A stretch of DNA of 36,569 nt from Cyanobacteriota bacterium (GTDB taxonomy: Bacteria; Acidobacteriota; Vicinamibacteria; Vicinamibacterales; UBA2999). A model generated the notes under the pieces. That model searched no databases. It saw only the letters and a program-made list of their open reading frames with translations, and was not told where the DNA came from. Position numbers and translations under genes: made by a program. Below, one piece after another: positions 1 through 9,845 of the stretch. The stretch covers positions 1 to 36,569 of the forward strand of contig JAIEMQ010000017.1 of the NCBI GenBank assembly GCA_019752015.1, written 5' to 3'. How positions within the stretch are numbered: the first letter of the stretch is position 1; each line of letters opens with the position of its first letter.

Positions 1-10
1 CCCCCCGCCC

Positions 11-81
11 TTCGGTAACACCTGTTATGGCGCGACGAAGCGTCGTTCGGTAACACTTACTTATGGCTCGACACGCGTCCG
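11..81. repeat. Two-copy 35/36-bp tandem repeat at the window edge
   Basis: TTCGGTAACAC occurs at 11-21 and again at 46-56. Each copy is followed by a spacer of 3 or 4 nt, then TTATGGC and CGAC, giving two diverged units of about 35 and 36 bp. CGACG-AAG-CGTCG (33-45) forms a perfect short inverted repeat at the junction. The rest of 1-134 shows no coding signal. The array may continue upstream of the window. Confidence 0.7.
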
Positions 82-122
82 CGACTCATGTTCTTGGGCT
101 GTTGCTCGCTTTTGCGCCGCAG

Positions 123-128
123 TAGAAT
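123..128 (+). promoter_or_regulatory. Candidate -10 element (TAGAAT) for the 67-aa gene
   Basis: TAGAAT ends 6 nt before the ATG at 135, with CTCGGG between and no Shine-Dalgarno sequence. The transcript would start at or next to the start codon. A -35 is weak. The same arrangement recurs upstream of several genes in this window. Confidence 0.5.
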
Positions 129-134
129 CTCGGG

Positions 135-338
135 ATGGAAATTGCCCGCGAACGGTTCCTGGACGATTCGCGTACCTACCACTTGACGATCGGCATCCGC
201 AGCCGCACGACTGCGGCGCACAGCCTGCTCACAGCGCTCTCACCTGATGAGAAAGAGCAGGTCAACGCCGCGATCGTAAAAGCGATGGATCAGATAGAAA
301 AAATCGTCCGTCCGCATCTCGTCCCGGCGCCGAAGTAA
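135..338 (+). CDS. Hypothetical 67-aa protein
   Basis: This small protein of 67 residues has no family I recognise. It is soluble, with no signal peptide or membrane segment. The N-terminal half is rich in Arg (residues 4-27) and the C-terminal half is predicted helical (LSPDEKEQVNAAIVKAMDQI) before a basic, proline-containing tail. The start is supported by TAGAAT placed 6 nt upstream, which would give a leaderless mRNA. Its stop lies 75 nt before the VPS10-like gene, which has its own SD, so an operon is possible but not shown. It reads like a genuine small gene rather than a shadow, because no larger overlapping frame competes for it. Confidence 0.5.
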   Translation: MEIARERFLDDSRTYHLTIGIRSRTTAAHSLLTALSPDEKEQVNAAIVKAMDQIEKIVRPHLVPAPK

Positions 339-413
339 GACGCCGGCCCCCGCTACTATTCACGTCCGTTGTCTGCTACAGTCCCGCCAGTTTTGTTCCC
401 GGGAGGAACCTGA

Positions 414-3400
414 ATGAGGTTGCGCCTTTACACTCTGGTGCTCTGCACCGCGCTTGTGTTGTCCGGTTCGAGCGGCCGTCTTCGCGCCGACAATGATCGC
501 GCTTCGGCGAGCCAGGCTCGGCCGGCCGCTGCCACGCCGGCGGCCGCGCCGGCCGCGGATCCGTTTCCTGGTTTGAAATTCCGCAACATCGGTCCGGCCA
601 CGATGGGCGGACGCATTGACGATCTCGCGGTGCTCGAATCGAATCCGGCGGTGTTCTACGTCGGCACCGCCACCGGCGGCCTGTGGAAGACGATGAACAA
701 CGGCACGACGTGGGAAGTGCTGTTCGACGATCTCGATGACACCGTCTCGATCGGCGACGTCGCGATCAATCCCAACGACGCCAACACCGTGTGGGTCGGC
801 AGCGGCGAGAACAACAATCGCCAGAGCGGCTCATGGGGCAACGGCGTCTACAAGTCGATCGACGGCGGCAAGACGTTCAAGCACATGGGCCTCGCTACGT
901 CGAAGCACATCGCGCGCATCATCGTCGATCCGATCGATCACGACGTGGTGTACGTCGCGGCGCTCGGCAGCCTGTGGGGCGGCGGCGGTGAGCGCGGCGT
1001 CTACAAGACGACGGACGGCGGCCTGACGTGGACGCGAATCCTGTTCGTGAACGACGACACCGGCGCGACCGAGCTCGTGATGGATCCATCGAACAACAAG
1101 GTGATTTATGCGGCGACGTATCAGCGGCGCCGCGCCACCTGGGGCTTCAACGGCGGCGGTCCGGGCAGCGCAATGTGGAAGTCGAGCGATGCCGGCCGCA
1201 CGTGGACGAAGTTGACCGGCGGCGTGCCGACGGGCCCGCTCGGGCGCATCGGCATGGATGTCTATCGCGCCAGCCCCAACATCATCTACGCGCGCATCGA
1301 GCACGCGAAGGAAAGCGGCACCTATCGATCGGACGATGCGGGGCTGAACTGGCGGAAGATGTCGGACACCAATCCGCGGCCGATGTACTTCAGCCAGATT
1401 CGGATCGATCCCAACAACGATTCGCGGCTCTACGTGCTTGGCGTCGACCTGTCGATCTCGGACGACGGCGGCAAGACGTTCTTCCTGCAGGAGTCACTGC
1501 ACGACGACCATCATGCGATGTGGATCAATCCCGCCAACTCGAACCACGTCATCTCCGGCACCGACGGAGGGATCGGGATCAGCTACGACAAGGCGAAGAC
1601 CTACGAGGCGATCTACAACATGGACCTCGGGCAGTTCTACCACGTTACCTACGACATGGAGACGCCGTACAACGTCTGCGGCGGACTGCAGGACAACTAC
1701 ACGTGGTGCGGACCGAGCGCGGTACGCAGCCGCACCGGCATCTCCAACGATCAGTGGTTCCAGATCCAGGGCGGCGACGGCTTCGAGGCGCAGATCGATC
1801 CGAAGGACTCGCGCACCATCTACGCCGAATCACAGGACGGCAACATCGTCCGCATCGACAGGGTCAGCAACGAGCGCAAGGCAATCCGTCCGCTGCCGGC
1901 GCGCGGCGAAGCGCCGTATCGGTGGAACTGGAACACGCCGATCCTGATCTCGCCGCACGACTCGAACACCATCTACGTCGGCGCCAACAAGGTGTTCAAG
2001 TCGACCAATCGCGGCCATTCGTGGACGGCGATCAGCGGTGAGCTCACTGAAAACACCAACCGCGAAACGCTGTCGCTGATGGGCGTCAAGGCTGAAGAGT
2101 TCGAGATCGCCAAGCACGACGGCGTGCAATCGTACGGCAACATCGTGCAGCTGGTCGAGTCGCCGAAGACCGCCGGCGTGCTCTATGCCGGCACTGATGA
2201 CGGCAAGGTGCACATGACCAGGGATGGCGGCAAGACCTGGACCGATATCACCACGCGCTTCCCGAACGTGCCGAAGAACTCGTACGTGTCGCGGCTGGTG
2301 CCCTCGGCGCACGAAGTCAACGTGGTGTATGCGAGCTTCGACAACCATCGCGCCGACGACATGAATACCTACGTCTATGCGAGCGTCGACGGCGGCAACA
2401 ACTTCCGATCGATCGGCGAAGGCATTCCGAAGGGCCATGCGGTGATGTCGATGGCGGAGGACCCGAAGAATCCGAACGTGCTGTATTCGGGTTCCGAATT
2501 CGGCTTGTTCGTCAGCCCGAACCGCGGCGGCACCTGGACGCGCATCAAGAGCAACGTGCCGACCGTGCCGATCCACGAGATCGTGTTCCATCCGCGCGAC
2601 AACGACATGATCCTGGCGACGCACGGCCGCAGCATCTGGATCCTCGACGACCTAACGCCGCTGCAGCAATATCCAGAGGCGATCAAGTCGGACGCGTTCC
2701 TGTTCGACATGCGGCCGGCTGCGTATTACAACCAGGCCAACGATCGCGGCTTCATTGCCGACAAGCCGTTCTTCGGCAGGAACCCGACGTATGGGGCGCC
2801 GATCAGCTTCTATCTCGCGAAAAACCAGACCAACGTGGCGCTGCGCATTCGTGACGCCGCGGGAGCACAGGTGCGCGAGATCACCGGCAACGACATGCGC
2901 GAATCGCGCGGCGCCGGCGTCAATCGCGTCTACTGGGATCTTCGTCACCAGCCATTGCCGGCAGTGGCGGGGCAGCAGGGCGGCGGCGGTGGCGGCGGTG
3001 GTTTTGGCGGCGGCGGCAACAACGGTCCGAACGTGCTGCCCGGCGATTACCGTGTGACGCTGGTGGTGGATGGCAAGGACGTCGCCACCAAGACGCTGCG
3101 TGTCAACGGCGACAAGGACATGCCGATGACCGATGCCGATCGACGCGCGTGGCACGATACCGCGTTGAACCTTCACGAAATGCAGCGCGTCGGGAACGCC
3201 GCGGCCGAAGCGGTGACGACGCTGGCGGCGCAGCTGACGGCGGCGGAGACCCTGATGAAGTCGGCGGCCAATCCGCCGTCTTCCGCGAAGACCGCGATCA
3301 CGGATGCGAGCACCAAGCTCGCGGATCTCCGCCGGCGGCTCGGCCTCAATCAGCAGGGCGGTGGCGGTGGTGGCGGCGGCGGGTTCGGCGGACAGCAGGC

Positions 3401-3632
3401 CAACGTCCGCGGCCAGCTCGGACAGACGAAGGGATCGATCATGGGCTCGACGTCGCTGCCGACGGAACAGCAGGTGCGCGCGGCCGGCGAGCTGCGCGAG
3501 GACCTGATGAAAGTGATCGCGGACACCAATGAATTGATCGCCGCGATCCCGGCCATTTATGACGCGCTCGGTGCGTCCGGCGCGAAACCAGCTGCACTTA
3601 AACCGGTCGGACCGATTCCGGCTAATCGATAA
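414..3632 (+). CDS. Secreted VPS10/sortilin-type BNR-repeat beta-propeller protein
   Basis: The protein has 1072 aa with an N-terminal signal peptide (about 1-25, ending near RLRA). At least nine Asp-box motifs of the BNR type (S-x-D-x-G-x-T-W/F, for example SIDGGKTF, TTDGGLTW, SDAGRTW, STNRGHSW, TRDGGKTW) lie between about residues 148 and 705. This is the pattern of two multi-bladed propellers as in sortilin/Vps10 or photosystem II stability factor-like proteins. The C-terminal third contains two Gly runs, at residues 856-868 and 982-993, around a helical segment, so it looks like flexible linkers plus a coiled region. The start ATG follows a strong SD (GGGAGG). Homologues in Acidobacteriota are annotated as glycosyl hydrolase or WD40/YVTN/BNR proteins, but no catalytic site is visible, so an enzymatic role is not supported. 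It probably acts in the periplasm or outside the cell in binding. Confidence 0.85.
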   Translation: MRLRLYTLVLCTALVLSGSSGRLRADNDRASASQARPAAATPAAAPAADPFPGLKFRNIGPATMGGRIDDLAVLESNPAVFYVGTATGGLWKTMNNGTTWEVLFDDLDDTVSIGDVAINPNDANTVWVGSGENNNRQSGSWGNGVYKSIDGGKTFKHMGLATSKHIARIIVDPIDHDVVYVAALGSLWGGGGERGVYKTTDGGLTWTRILFVNDDTGATELVMDPSNNKVIYAATYQRRRATWGFNGGGPGSAMWKSSDAGRTWTKLTGGVPTGPLGRIGMDVYRASPNIIYARIEHAKESGTYRSDDAGLNWRKMSDTNPRPMYFSQIRIDPNNDSRLYVLGVDLSISDDGGKTFFLQESLHDDHHAMWINPANSNHVISGTDGGIGISYDKAKTYEAIYNMDLGQFYHVTYDMETPYNVCGGLQDNYTWCGPSAVRSRTGISNDQWFQIQGGDGFEAQIDPKDSRTIYAESQDGNIVRIDRVSNERKAIRPLPARGEAPYRWNWNTPILISPHDSNTIYVGANKVFKSTNRGHSWTAISGELTENTNRETLSLMGVKAEEFEIAKHDGVQSYGNIVQLVESPKTAGVLYAGTDDGKVHMTRDGGKTWTDITTRFPNVPKNSYVSRLVPSAHEVNVVYASFDNHRADDMNTYVYASVDGGNNFRSIGEGIPKGHAVMSMAEDPKNPNVLYSGSEFGLFVSPNRGGTWTRIKSNVPTVPIHEIVFHPRDNDMILATHGRSIWILDDLTPLQQYPEAIKSDAFLFDMRPAAYYNQANDRGFIADKPFFGRNPTYGAPISFYLAKNQTNVALRIRDAAGAQVREITGNDMRESRGAGVNRVYWDLRHQPLPAVAGQQGGGGGGGGFGGGGNNGPNVLPGDYRVTLVVDGKDVATKTLRVNGDKDMPMTDADRRAWHDTALNLHEMQRVGNAAAEAVTTLAAQLTAAETLMKSAANPPSSAKTAITDASTKLADLRRRLGLNQQGGGGGGGGGFGGQQANVRGQLGQTKGSIMGSTSLPTEQQVRAAGELREDLMKVIADTNELIAAIPAIYDALGASGAKPAALKPVGPIPANR

Positions 3633-3660
3633 GGCAAAAGGCAAAAGGCAAAAGGCAAAA
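3633..3660 (+). repeat. (GGCAAAA)x4 tandem heptamer between genes
   Basis: Four perfect copies of GGCAAAA begin at the base after the TAA of the VPS10-like gene and run to GTTAAACGGAG, the SD region of the next gene. The run is A-rich in an otherwise GC-rich window and fills the intergenic gap. It could vary in copy number and change spacing between the two genes. Confidence 0.9.
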
Positions 3661-3677
3661 GTTAAACGGAGACTCGA

Positions 3678-4307
3678 ATGAAGAAACTTGTGATTGCAGG
3701 TTTTGTCCTTGCGCTGATGGCGCCTGGATCGTCGAAGGTTGATGCGCAAGCGAACCAGATGACGTTTTTCATCACCAGCGCGAGCCCCGGCAAGGGTGGG
3801 GACCTCGGCGGCATCACCGGCGCTGATGCGCACTGCGCCGCCCTCGCGAAGGCGGCCGGCGCTCCGGCGACGCGCGTGTGGCGCGCCTACCTCAGCACCG
3901 ACAAGCAACACGCCAAGGACCGGATCGGTACCGGGCCATGGTTCAACGCCAAGGGCGTGCAGGTCGCGGCGAACGTTGCCGATCTGCACAGCGACACTAA
4001 CAAGCTGTCGAAGGAAAACTCGCTGAATGAAAAAGGCGAGGTCAACAACGGGCGCGGCGATCAGCCCAACCGTCACGACATCCTGACCGGCAGCAATCTC
4101 GATGGCACCGCCGCGGCCGCGACGTGCAGCAACTGGACCAGCGGTGCGCAGGGTGGCGGCGGCGCGCAGGTCGGCCATCACGATCGCACCGGCGGCGGCG
4201 CGAATCCGACCTCGTGGAACTCGGCGCACGCCACGCCGGGCTGTTCGATCGAAGAGCTCCGCAAGGTCGGCGGCGAAGGCTTCTTCTACTGTTTCGCCGC
4301 GAAGTAG
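3678..4307 (+). CDS. Secreted lectin/endostatin-like protein (DUF1554-type)
   Basis: The 209-aa protein has a signal peptide (about 1-24, cleavage near VDAQA). The mature part contains TFFITSA, GITGADAHCAAL, RVWRAYLST, RIGTGPWFNAKG, a HDILTGSNLDG segment and CSNWTSG. It has four cysteines: one near residue 53 and three in the C-terminal half, including the penultimate segment YCFAAK, likely making two disulphides. This layout resembles the C-type-lectin/endostatin-like fold families annotated as DUF1554 or lectin in soil bacteria. The family call is from memory of motifs. GGAG upstream supports the ATG. It sits 45 nt after the BNR protein and 10 nt before the sensor kinase, so it may be co-transcribed with both. 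A role in extracellular binding is inferred only. Confidence 0.6.
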   Translation: MKKLVIAGFVLALMAPGSSKVDAQANQMTFFITSASPGKGGDLGGITGADAHCAALAKAAGAPATRVWRAYLSTDKQHAKDRIGTGPWFNAKGVQVAANVADLHSDTNKLSKENSLNEKGEVNNGRGDQPNRHDILTGSNLDGTAAAATCSNWTSGAQGGGGAQVGHHDRTGGGANPTSWNSAHATPGCSIEELRKVGGEGFFYCFAAK

Positions 4308-4317
4308 GGGCCGCGAT

Positions 4318-6765
<2,448 letters not shown>

Positions 6766-6791
6766 CCTCCCCCCGCCACTGTCACTGCCTG

Positions 6792-7052
6792 TTAGACGGT
6801 GCGGTGACGCCCACCGATCGAAATGCGATAGATGAACAACACGAACACCGCGCCGATCAGCGCCATGATGAAGCCGGCGCTTTCGTTGGCGCTATACATG
6901 CCGAGCGCGCGGCCGACGAAACCACCGAGCAGCGCGCCGACGATGCCGAGCACCATCGTCACGATGATGCCGCCCGGATCACGACCCGGCATCAACAGCT
7001 TCGCGATTGCGCCCACCACGAGACCGAACACGATCCATCCAAGAATGCCCAT
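6792..7052 (-). CDS. GlsB/YeaQ/YmgE-family small membrane protein
   Basis: The 86-aa protein begins MGILGWIVFGLVVGAIAK, the usual start of the transglycosylase-associated/GlsB-YeaQ-YmgE family (typically 80-90 aa). It has three hydrophobic helices with the family hallmarks PGRDPGG and GALLGGFVGRALG, which identify it by sight. The ATG at 7052 is preceded by GAGGG, so I chose it over an upstream extension of 36 codons. Members are induced by general stress in other bacteria; the molecular function is not known. The SD lies inside a perfect 7-bp inverted repeat (7057-7071). It is convergent with the sensor kinase, whose stop is 26 nt away. Confidence 0.88.
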   Translation of the reverse strand: MGILGWIVFGLVVGAIAKLLMPGRDPGGIIVTMVLGIVGALLGGFVGRALGMYSANESAGFIMALIGAVFVLFIYRISIGGRHRTV

Positions 7053-7056
7053 CGTT

Positions 7057-7071
7057 CCCTCACTGTGAGGG
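7057..7071. promoter_or_regulatory. Inverted repeat CCCTCAC-T-GTGAGGG over the GlsB-like gene SD
   Basis: A perfect 7-bp inverted repeat with a 1-nt centre includes the GAGGG Shine-Dalgarno of the minus-strand gene that starts at 7052. It could be a repressor operator, or an mRNA element that hides the ribosome site. The 1-nt loop makes an RNA hairpin unlikely without opening inner pairs, which favours a protein-binding site. Confidence 0.4.
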
Positions 7072-7109
7072 CAACCAGCGCCCTCATGCCCATACAGTGA
7101 GCAAGCGAC

Positions 7110-7160
7110 GTGCCGTTCGCCTTCGCCTGTGCTTCGGCGGCGAACCGCCGGTCGCGGCAC
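7110..7160 (-). terminator. Nested hairpin 8 nt after the 69-aa gene
   Basis: GTGCCG (7110-7115) pairs with CGGCAC (7155-7160), and GTTCGCC (7115-7121) with GGCGAAC (7139-7145). On the minus strand this begins 8 nt after the stop of the 69-aa gene. There is no U-tract, so it is a terminator or 3'-end structure of uncertain type. Confidence 0.35.
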
Positions 7161-7168
7161 GCAGACAC

Positions 7169-7378
7169 TCAGTCGGAGAGCGGGCTTTCCCTTTTTGCGC
7201 GGTCGCGTTCCTCGGCCGTAAGCGGCGCGCCCTTGACGGCTTCGTCGTAGCCAATGTTCTGCTCGGGCCGATCGTTCATTTCGGCGGGCGGCTCGTTGCC
7301 GCCGCGGCTCGTCTCTCGCGTCACCGGCGTCCGTTCATCGCCGTCTTCCAAATCGGGCGGGTTGCGATCAATTGCCAT
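7169..7378 (-). CDS. Hypothetical 69-aa hydrophilic protein
   Basis: The start ATG at 7378 is fixed by a strong SD (GGAGGA, 5 nt upstream); longer in-frame extensions run into unrelated sequence. The 69-aa product is highly charged and looks disordered, with many Glu, Asp and Arg, many prolines, and no signal peptide or hydrophobic segment. Its C-terminal part (YDEAVKGAPLTAEERDRAKR) is the only region likely to be helical. I do not recognise a family. It lies 116 bp upstream of the GlsB-like gene on the same strand, with a hairpin between them, and divergent from the lytic transglycosylase. Composition and neighbourhood resemble general stress proteins, but that is a guess. Confidence 0.65.
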   Translation of the reverse strand: MAIDRNPPDLEDGDERTPVTRETSRGGNEPPAEMNDRPEQNIGYDEAVKGAPLTAEERDRAKRESPLSD

Positions 7379-7420
7379 GTGTCCTCCGCGCGAAATCAGA
7401 TGCAATGCCGCTGCCTTCAG

Positions 7421-7442
7421 AGAGCCTGCCTCGACGAAGCTC
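7421..7442 (+). repeat. Dispersed 22-nt repeat, copy 1 (intergenic)
   Basis: AGAGCCTGCCTCG followed by ACGAAGCTC. An inverted copy with 20 of 22 positions identical lies inside the LigD-type polymerase gene (11987-12008). This copy sits in the gap between the divergent 69-aa and transglycosylase genes. Confidence 0.6.
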
Positions 7443-7496
7443 GGCCACGAAGTGCGGGTACGGCGTATGCAGTGCATTCCCTCAGGGAGAAGCAGG

Positions 7497-8150
7497 ATGC
7501 CTCCGCAGTGGAACAGCAGTGGTCTTCTCGGCGGACCCGAGCGCAGACATGGCGATCGGCGATTGCAAGTACGCGGGACCACCGATCGGCGCCGCGGCTC
7601 ACGTCGACGCCGTGTGCGAACGGCCGTGTTGGCCGCGGCCATGTCATCGGCACCGCTGGCACGACCCGTCGTGGCGCTTCTGCCGCCAACCCCGAAGGTC
7701 AAACCACGAGTTGACGTGACGGCGGAGTACATCGCCGTGCCGGCGAACCAGGCTTACGACGGCATCATTGCGGAAGCCGCGGCCGCCTACGACATCGACG
7801 CAAACCTGATTCGCGCGGTGATGCAGGCAGAGTCGGCGTTCAATCCATTCGCGGTGTCGAGAGCGGGCGCTGAAGGCCTGATGCAGTTGATGCCGGACCT
7901 CTCCGACGAAATGGGCGTCAGCAACTCGTTCGATCCGCGCGAGAACATCATGGGCGGCGCACGCTATCTCAAGCGGCTGCTCGATTATCACAACGGCAAC
8001 ATCGATCTCGCGCTGGCCAGCTACAACGCGGGGCCGGGCAACGTCGAACGCTACGGCGGGGTGCCGCCGTTCCGCGAGACGCGCCGTTACGTGAAGACCA
8101 TCAAGCAGATCCTGGCGGAGCGCAAAAAGCGCTCTGCCGACGCGGACTGA
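7497..8150 (+). CDS. Lytic transglycosylase (SLT family)
   Basis: The enzyme would cleave the MurNAc-GlcNAc bond of peptidoglycan in the periplasm with formation of a 1,6-anhydro end. The catalytic Glu is residue 112 in VMQAESAFNP. Other family motifs follow in order: AEGLMQLMP, ENIMGGARYL, ALASYNAGPGNV and TRRYVKTI. I chose ATG 7497 because AGGGAG lies 7 nt upstream; it gives 217 aa. The first 40 residues are basic and low-complexity (many Arg), then a hydrophobic stretch (about 42-60) resembles a late or unusually long signal sequence or membrane anchor. A start further downstream, nearer that stretch, is possible. The catalytic domain (about 85-205) is complete. Confidence 0.88.
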   Translation: MPPQWNSSGLLGGPERRHGDRRLQVRGTTDRRRGSRRRRVRTAVLAAAMSSAPLARPVVALLPPTPKVKPRVDVTAEYIAVPANQAYDGIIAEAAAAYDIDANLIRAVMQAESAFNPFAVSRAGAEGLMQLMPDLSDEMGVSNSFDPRENIMGGARYLKRLLDYHNGNIDLALASYNAGPGNVERYGGVPPFRETRRYVKTIKQILAERKKRSADAD

Positions 8151-8180
8151 CGTTAAATTAAAAGTTAAAAATTAAACGTT
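8151..8180. repeat. A/T-rich intergenic repeat (TTAAA-type)
   Basis: The 30 bases after the transglycosylase stop are almost entirely A and T, built from overlapping TTAAA/AAAGTTAAA units, and the outer ends (ACGTTAAATT and AATTAAACGT) nearly mirror each other. Like the heptamer array at 3633 it begins right after a stop codon, and both contain AAAAGTTAAA or close variants. Confidence 0.6.
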
Positions 8181-8218
8181 CAGAATGCGGGGGCCGGGCC
8201 ATTTTCTCACCTTGCCGG

Positions 8219-8224
8219 TATACT
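8219..8224 (+). promoter_or_regulatory. Candidate -10 element (TATACT) for the ThDP enzyme
   Basis: TATACT ends 10 nt before the ATG at 8235. There is no SD between them, so the expected transcript has a leader of only a few bases. No convincing -35 is visible at the standard distance. Confidence 0.5.
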
Positions 8225-8234
8225 TTCGCTGCGC

Positions 8235-9827
8235 ATGAACACAGCGGAGGCAGTGGCCCGGAGCCTGGCGGACGCCGGCATCACGAAAGCATTTGGATTA
8301 CCCGGCGGCGAAGTGCTGGTATTGATCGACGAGCTGCGCAAGGCCGGCATTGAGTTCGTGCTGATGCGGCATGAAGCGAACGCCGGGATCGCGGCGGCCG
8401 TCTACGGCAAGTTGATGCGGCAACCCGGGCTGGTCGTGGCGACGCTGGGGCCGGGCGCGGCGAACCTGCTGCTGCCGATTGCGAGCGCCTACCTCGATCA
8501 GGAGCCGCTGCTGGCCATCACCGCGCAGCTCCCCGACGAGTTTCCCGAAACGCACACACATCAACTGCTGCCGCTGCACGATACTTTCCAGCCAATCTGC
8601 CGCGTCGTCGACAAGATCACGCAGGGCAACGTCAGCGAAGTCGTCGATCGAGCGATCGCGGCGTGCATGGCGCGGCCGTTCACGGCGGCGTACCTGACCA
8701 TGTCGGCACGCGAGGCGATGCAGCCGATCACGATGATCGGCCGCAAATACAACGAGGGCCCGCCGACCAGGCCGATGGCGAATCCGGCGGCGAAGGCCGC
8801 GGACCTTCGCGCGCGATGCGCGATGGCGAAAAAGCCGCTCGTGCTGCTGGGCCTCGGCGTCGATGTGCTCAATGCCGGCCGGCTGCGGCGATGGATCGAC
8901 GAGTGGCAGCTGCCGGTCGCCGTGACGCCCAAGGTCAAGGGCATCATCGACGAGACGTCGCCGAACTTCGTCGGCGTGATCAGCGGCATGGCCGCCGACG
9001 GGGTGATGGTCGACGCGCTGAACGCCGCCGATCTGCGCATCGGGTTCGGTCTGGATCCGGTGGAGATCGACAAGACCTGGCACGCGGAGCTCGAGATGCA
9101 CTGGGTGCTCGAAGCACGGAACGCCACCGGCGCGCTGCCATCGAGCGTGCCGCTCGTGAACCACATGGCGCTGCTCGACGCGATGCTCGAAGCGCCCGCT
9201 CCAGCCAGGTGGGGCCGGCCGTTCGCGGAATTCCAGCAGACGCGTCTCGACATGTTGAAGGGCACCGCCGGCGCGCCGGACACGATGTGGCCTGGTGACA
9301 TTATTCGTGCCCTCGCGGAGGTGATGCCGCCGGACGCCATCGTCACCACCGACGTCGGCTCGCACAAATATTTGTTCGGCCAGTACTGGCCCAGCCGTCA
9401 GCCGGAAACGTTCTGGATGTCGAACGGGCTGTCAGGCATGGCGTATGGATTGAGCGCGGCGATCGGCGCAAAGCTGGCGCGTCCGAACGTGCCGGTGCTG
9501 GCGGCGGTCGGCGATGGCGGCTTCTCGATGAACGCGCAGGAGCTCGAAACCGCGGTTCGCGTCAACGCGCCATTCATCACCATCGTGCTCGAGGACTCCA
9601 GCTATTCACTGATCAAGCTTTCGCAGGAGAACAAGAAGCTCGAGCCGTACCGGATGGACTTCAACCAGATCAACAACGTGAAGATGGCGGAGGCCTGCGG
9701 CGTGAAGGGCCTGCGCACGTCGAATCCGGACGAGATGGCGTCGGCCGTCAAGACCGCTGTCGTTCGCAACGAGAGCCTGGTCGTCGCAGTGCCGGTGCAC
9801 TATGCCGACTACCGCAAGTTGTTTTAG
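8235..9827 (+). CDS. Thiamine-diphosphate enzyme, IlvB/acetolactate-synthase-like
   Basis: The 530-aa protein has the three-domain layout of ThDP decarboxylase/synthase enzymes. The N-terminal pyrimidine-binding domain has FGLPGGEVLVL and the catalytic Glu47 in MRHEANAG, plus LGPGAANLL. A central domain (about 195-320) is shorter and less typical. The C-terminal domain carries the diphosphate/Mg motif beginning GDGGFSMNAQELETA (about 425-440) with the trailing ED-SSYSLIK. Family members make acetolactate from pyruvate, or decarboxylate or ligate 2-oxo acids. No small regulatory subunit gene is adjacent, which fits a catabolic AlsS-like or other IlvB-like enzyme more than the biosynthetic holoenzyme. 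The substrate cannot be read from the sequence. The next gene (OYE) starts 18 nt downstream. Confidence 0.85.
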   Translation: MNTAEAVARSLADAGITKAFGLPGGEVLVLIDELRKAGIEFVLMRHEANAGIAAAVYGKLMRQPGLVVATLGPGAANLLLPIASAYLDQEPLLAITAQLPDEFPETHTHQLLPLHDTFQPICRVVDKITQGNVSEVVDRAIAACMARPFTAAYLTMSAREAMQPITMIGRKYNEGPPTRPMANPAAKAADLRARCAMAKKPLVLLGLGVDVLNAGRLRRWIDEWQLPVAVTPKVKGIIDETSPNFVGVISGMAADGVMVDALNAADLRIGFGLDPVEIDKTWHAELEMHWVLEARNATGALPSSVPLVNHMALLDAMLEAPAPARWGRPFAEFQQTRLDMLKGTAGAPDTMWPGDIIRALAEVMPPDAIVTTDVGSHKYLFGQYWPSRQPETFWMSNGLSGMAYGLSAAIGAKLARPNVPVLAAVGDGGFSMNAQELETAVRVNAPFITIVLEDSSYSLIKLSQENKKLEPYRMDFNQINNVKMAEACGVKGLRTSNPDEMASAVKTAVVRNESLVVAVPVHYADYRKLF

Positions 9828-9831
9828 CGGC

Positions 9832-9837
9832 TACGAT
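9832..9837 (+). promoter_or_regulatory. Candidate -10 element (TACGAT) before the OYE gene
   Basis: TACGAT ends 8 nt before ATG 9846 and directly follows the stop of the ThDP enzyme. AGGTGA between the two also works as an SD, so this gene could be read from its own short-leader transcript or from the upstream mRNA. Confidence 0.35.
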
Positions 9838-9845
9838 AGGTGAGC

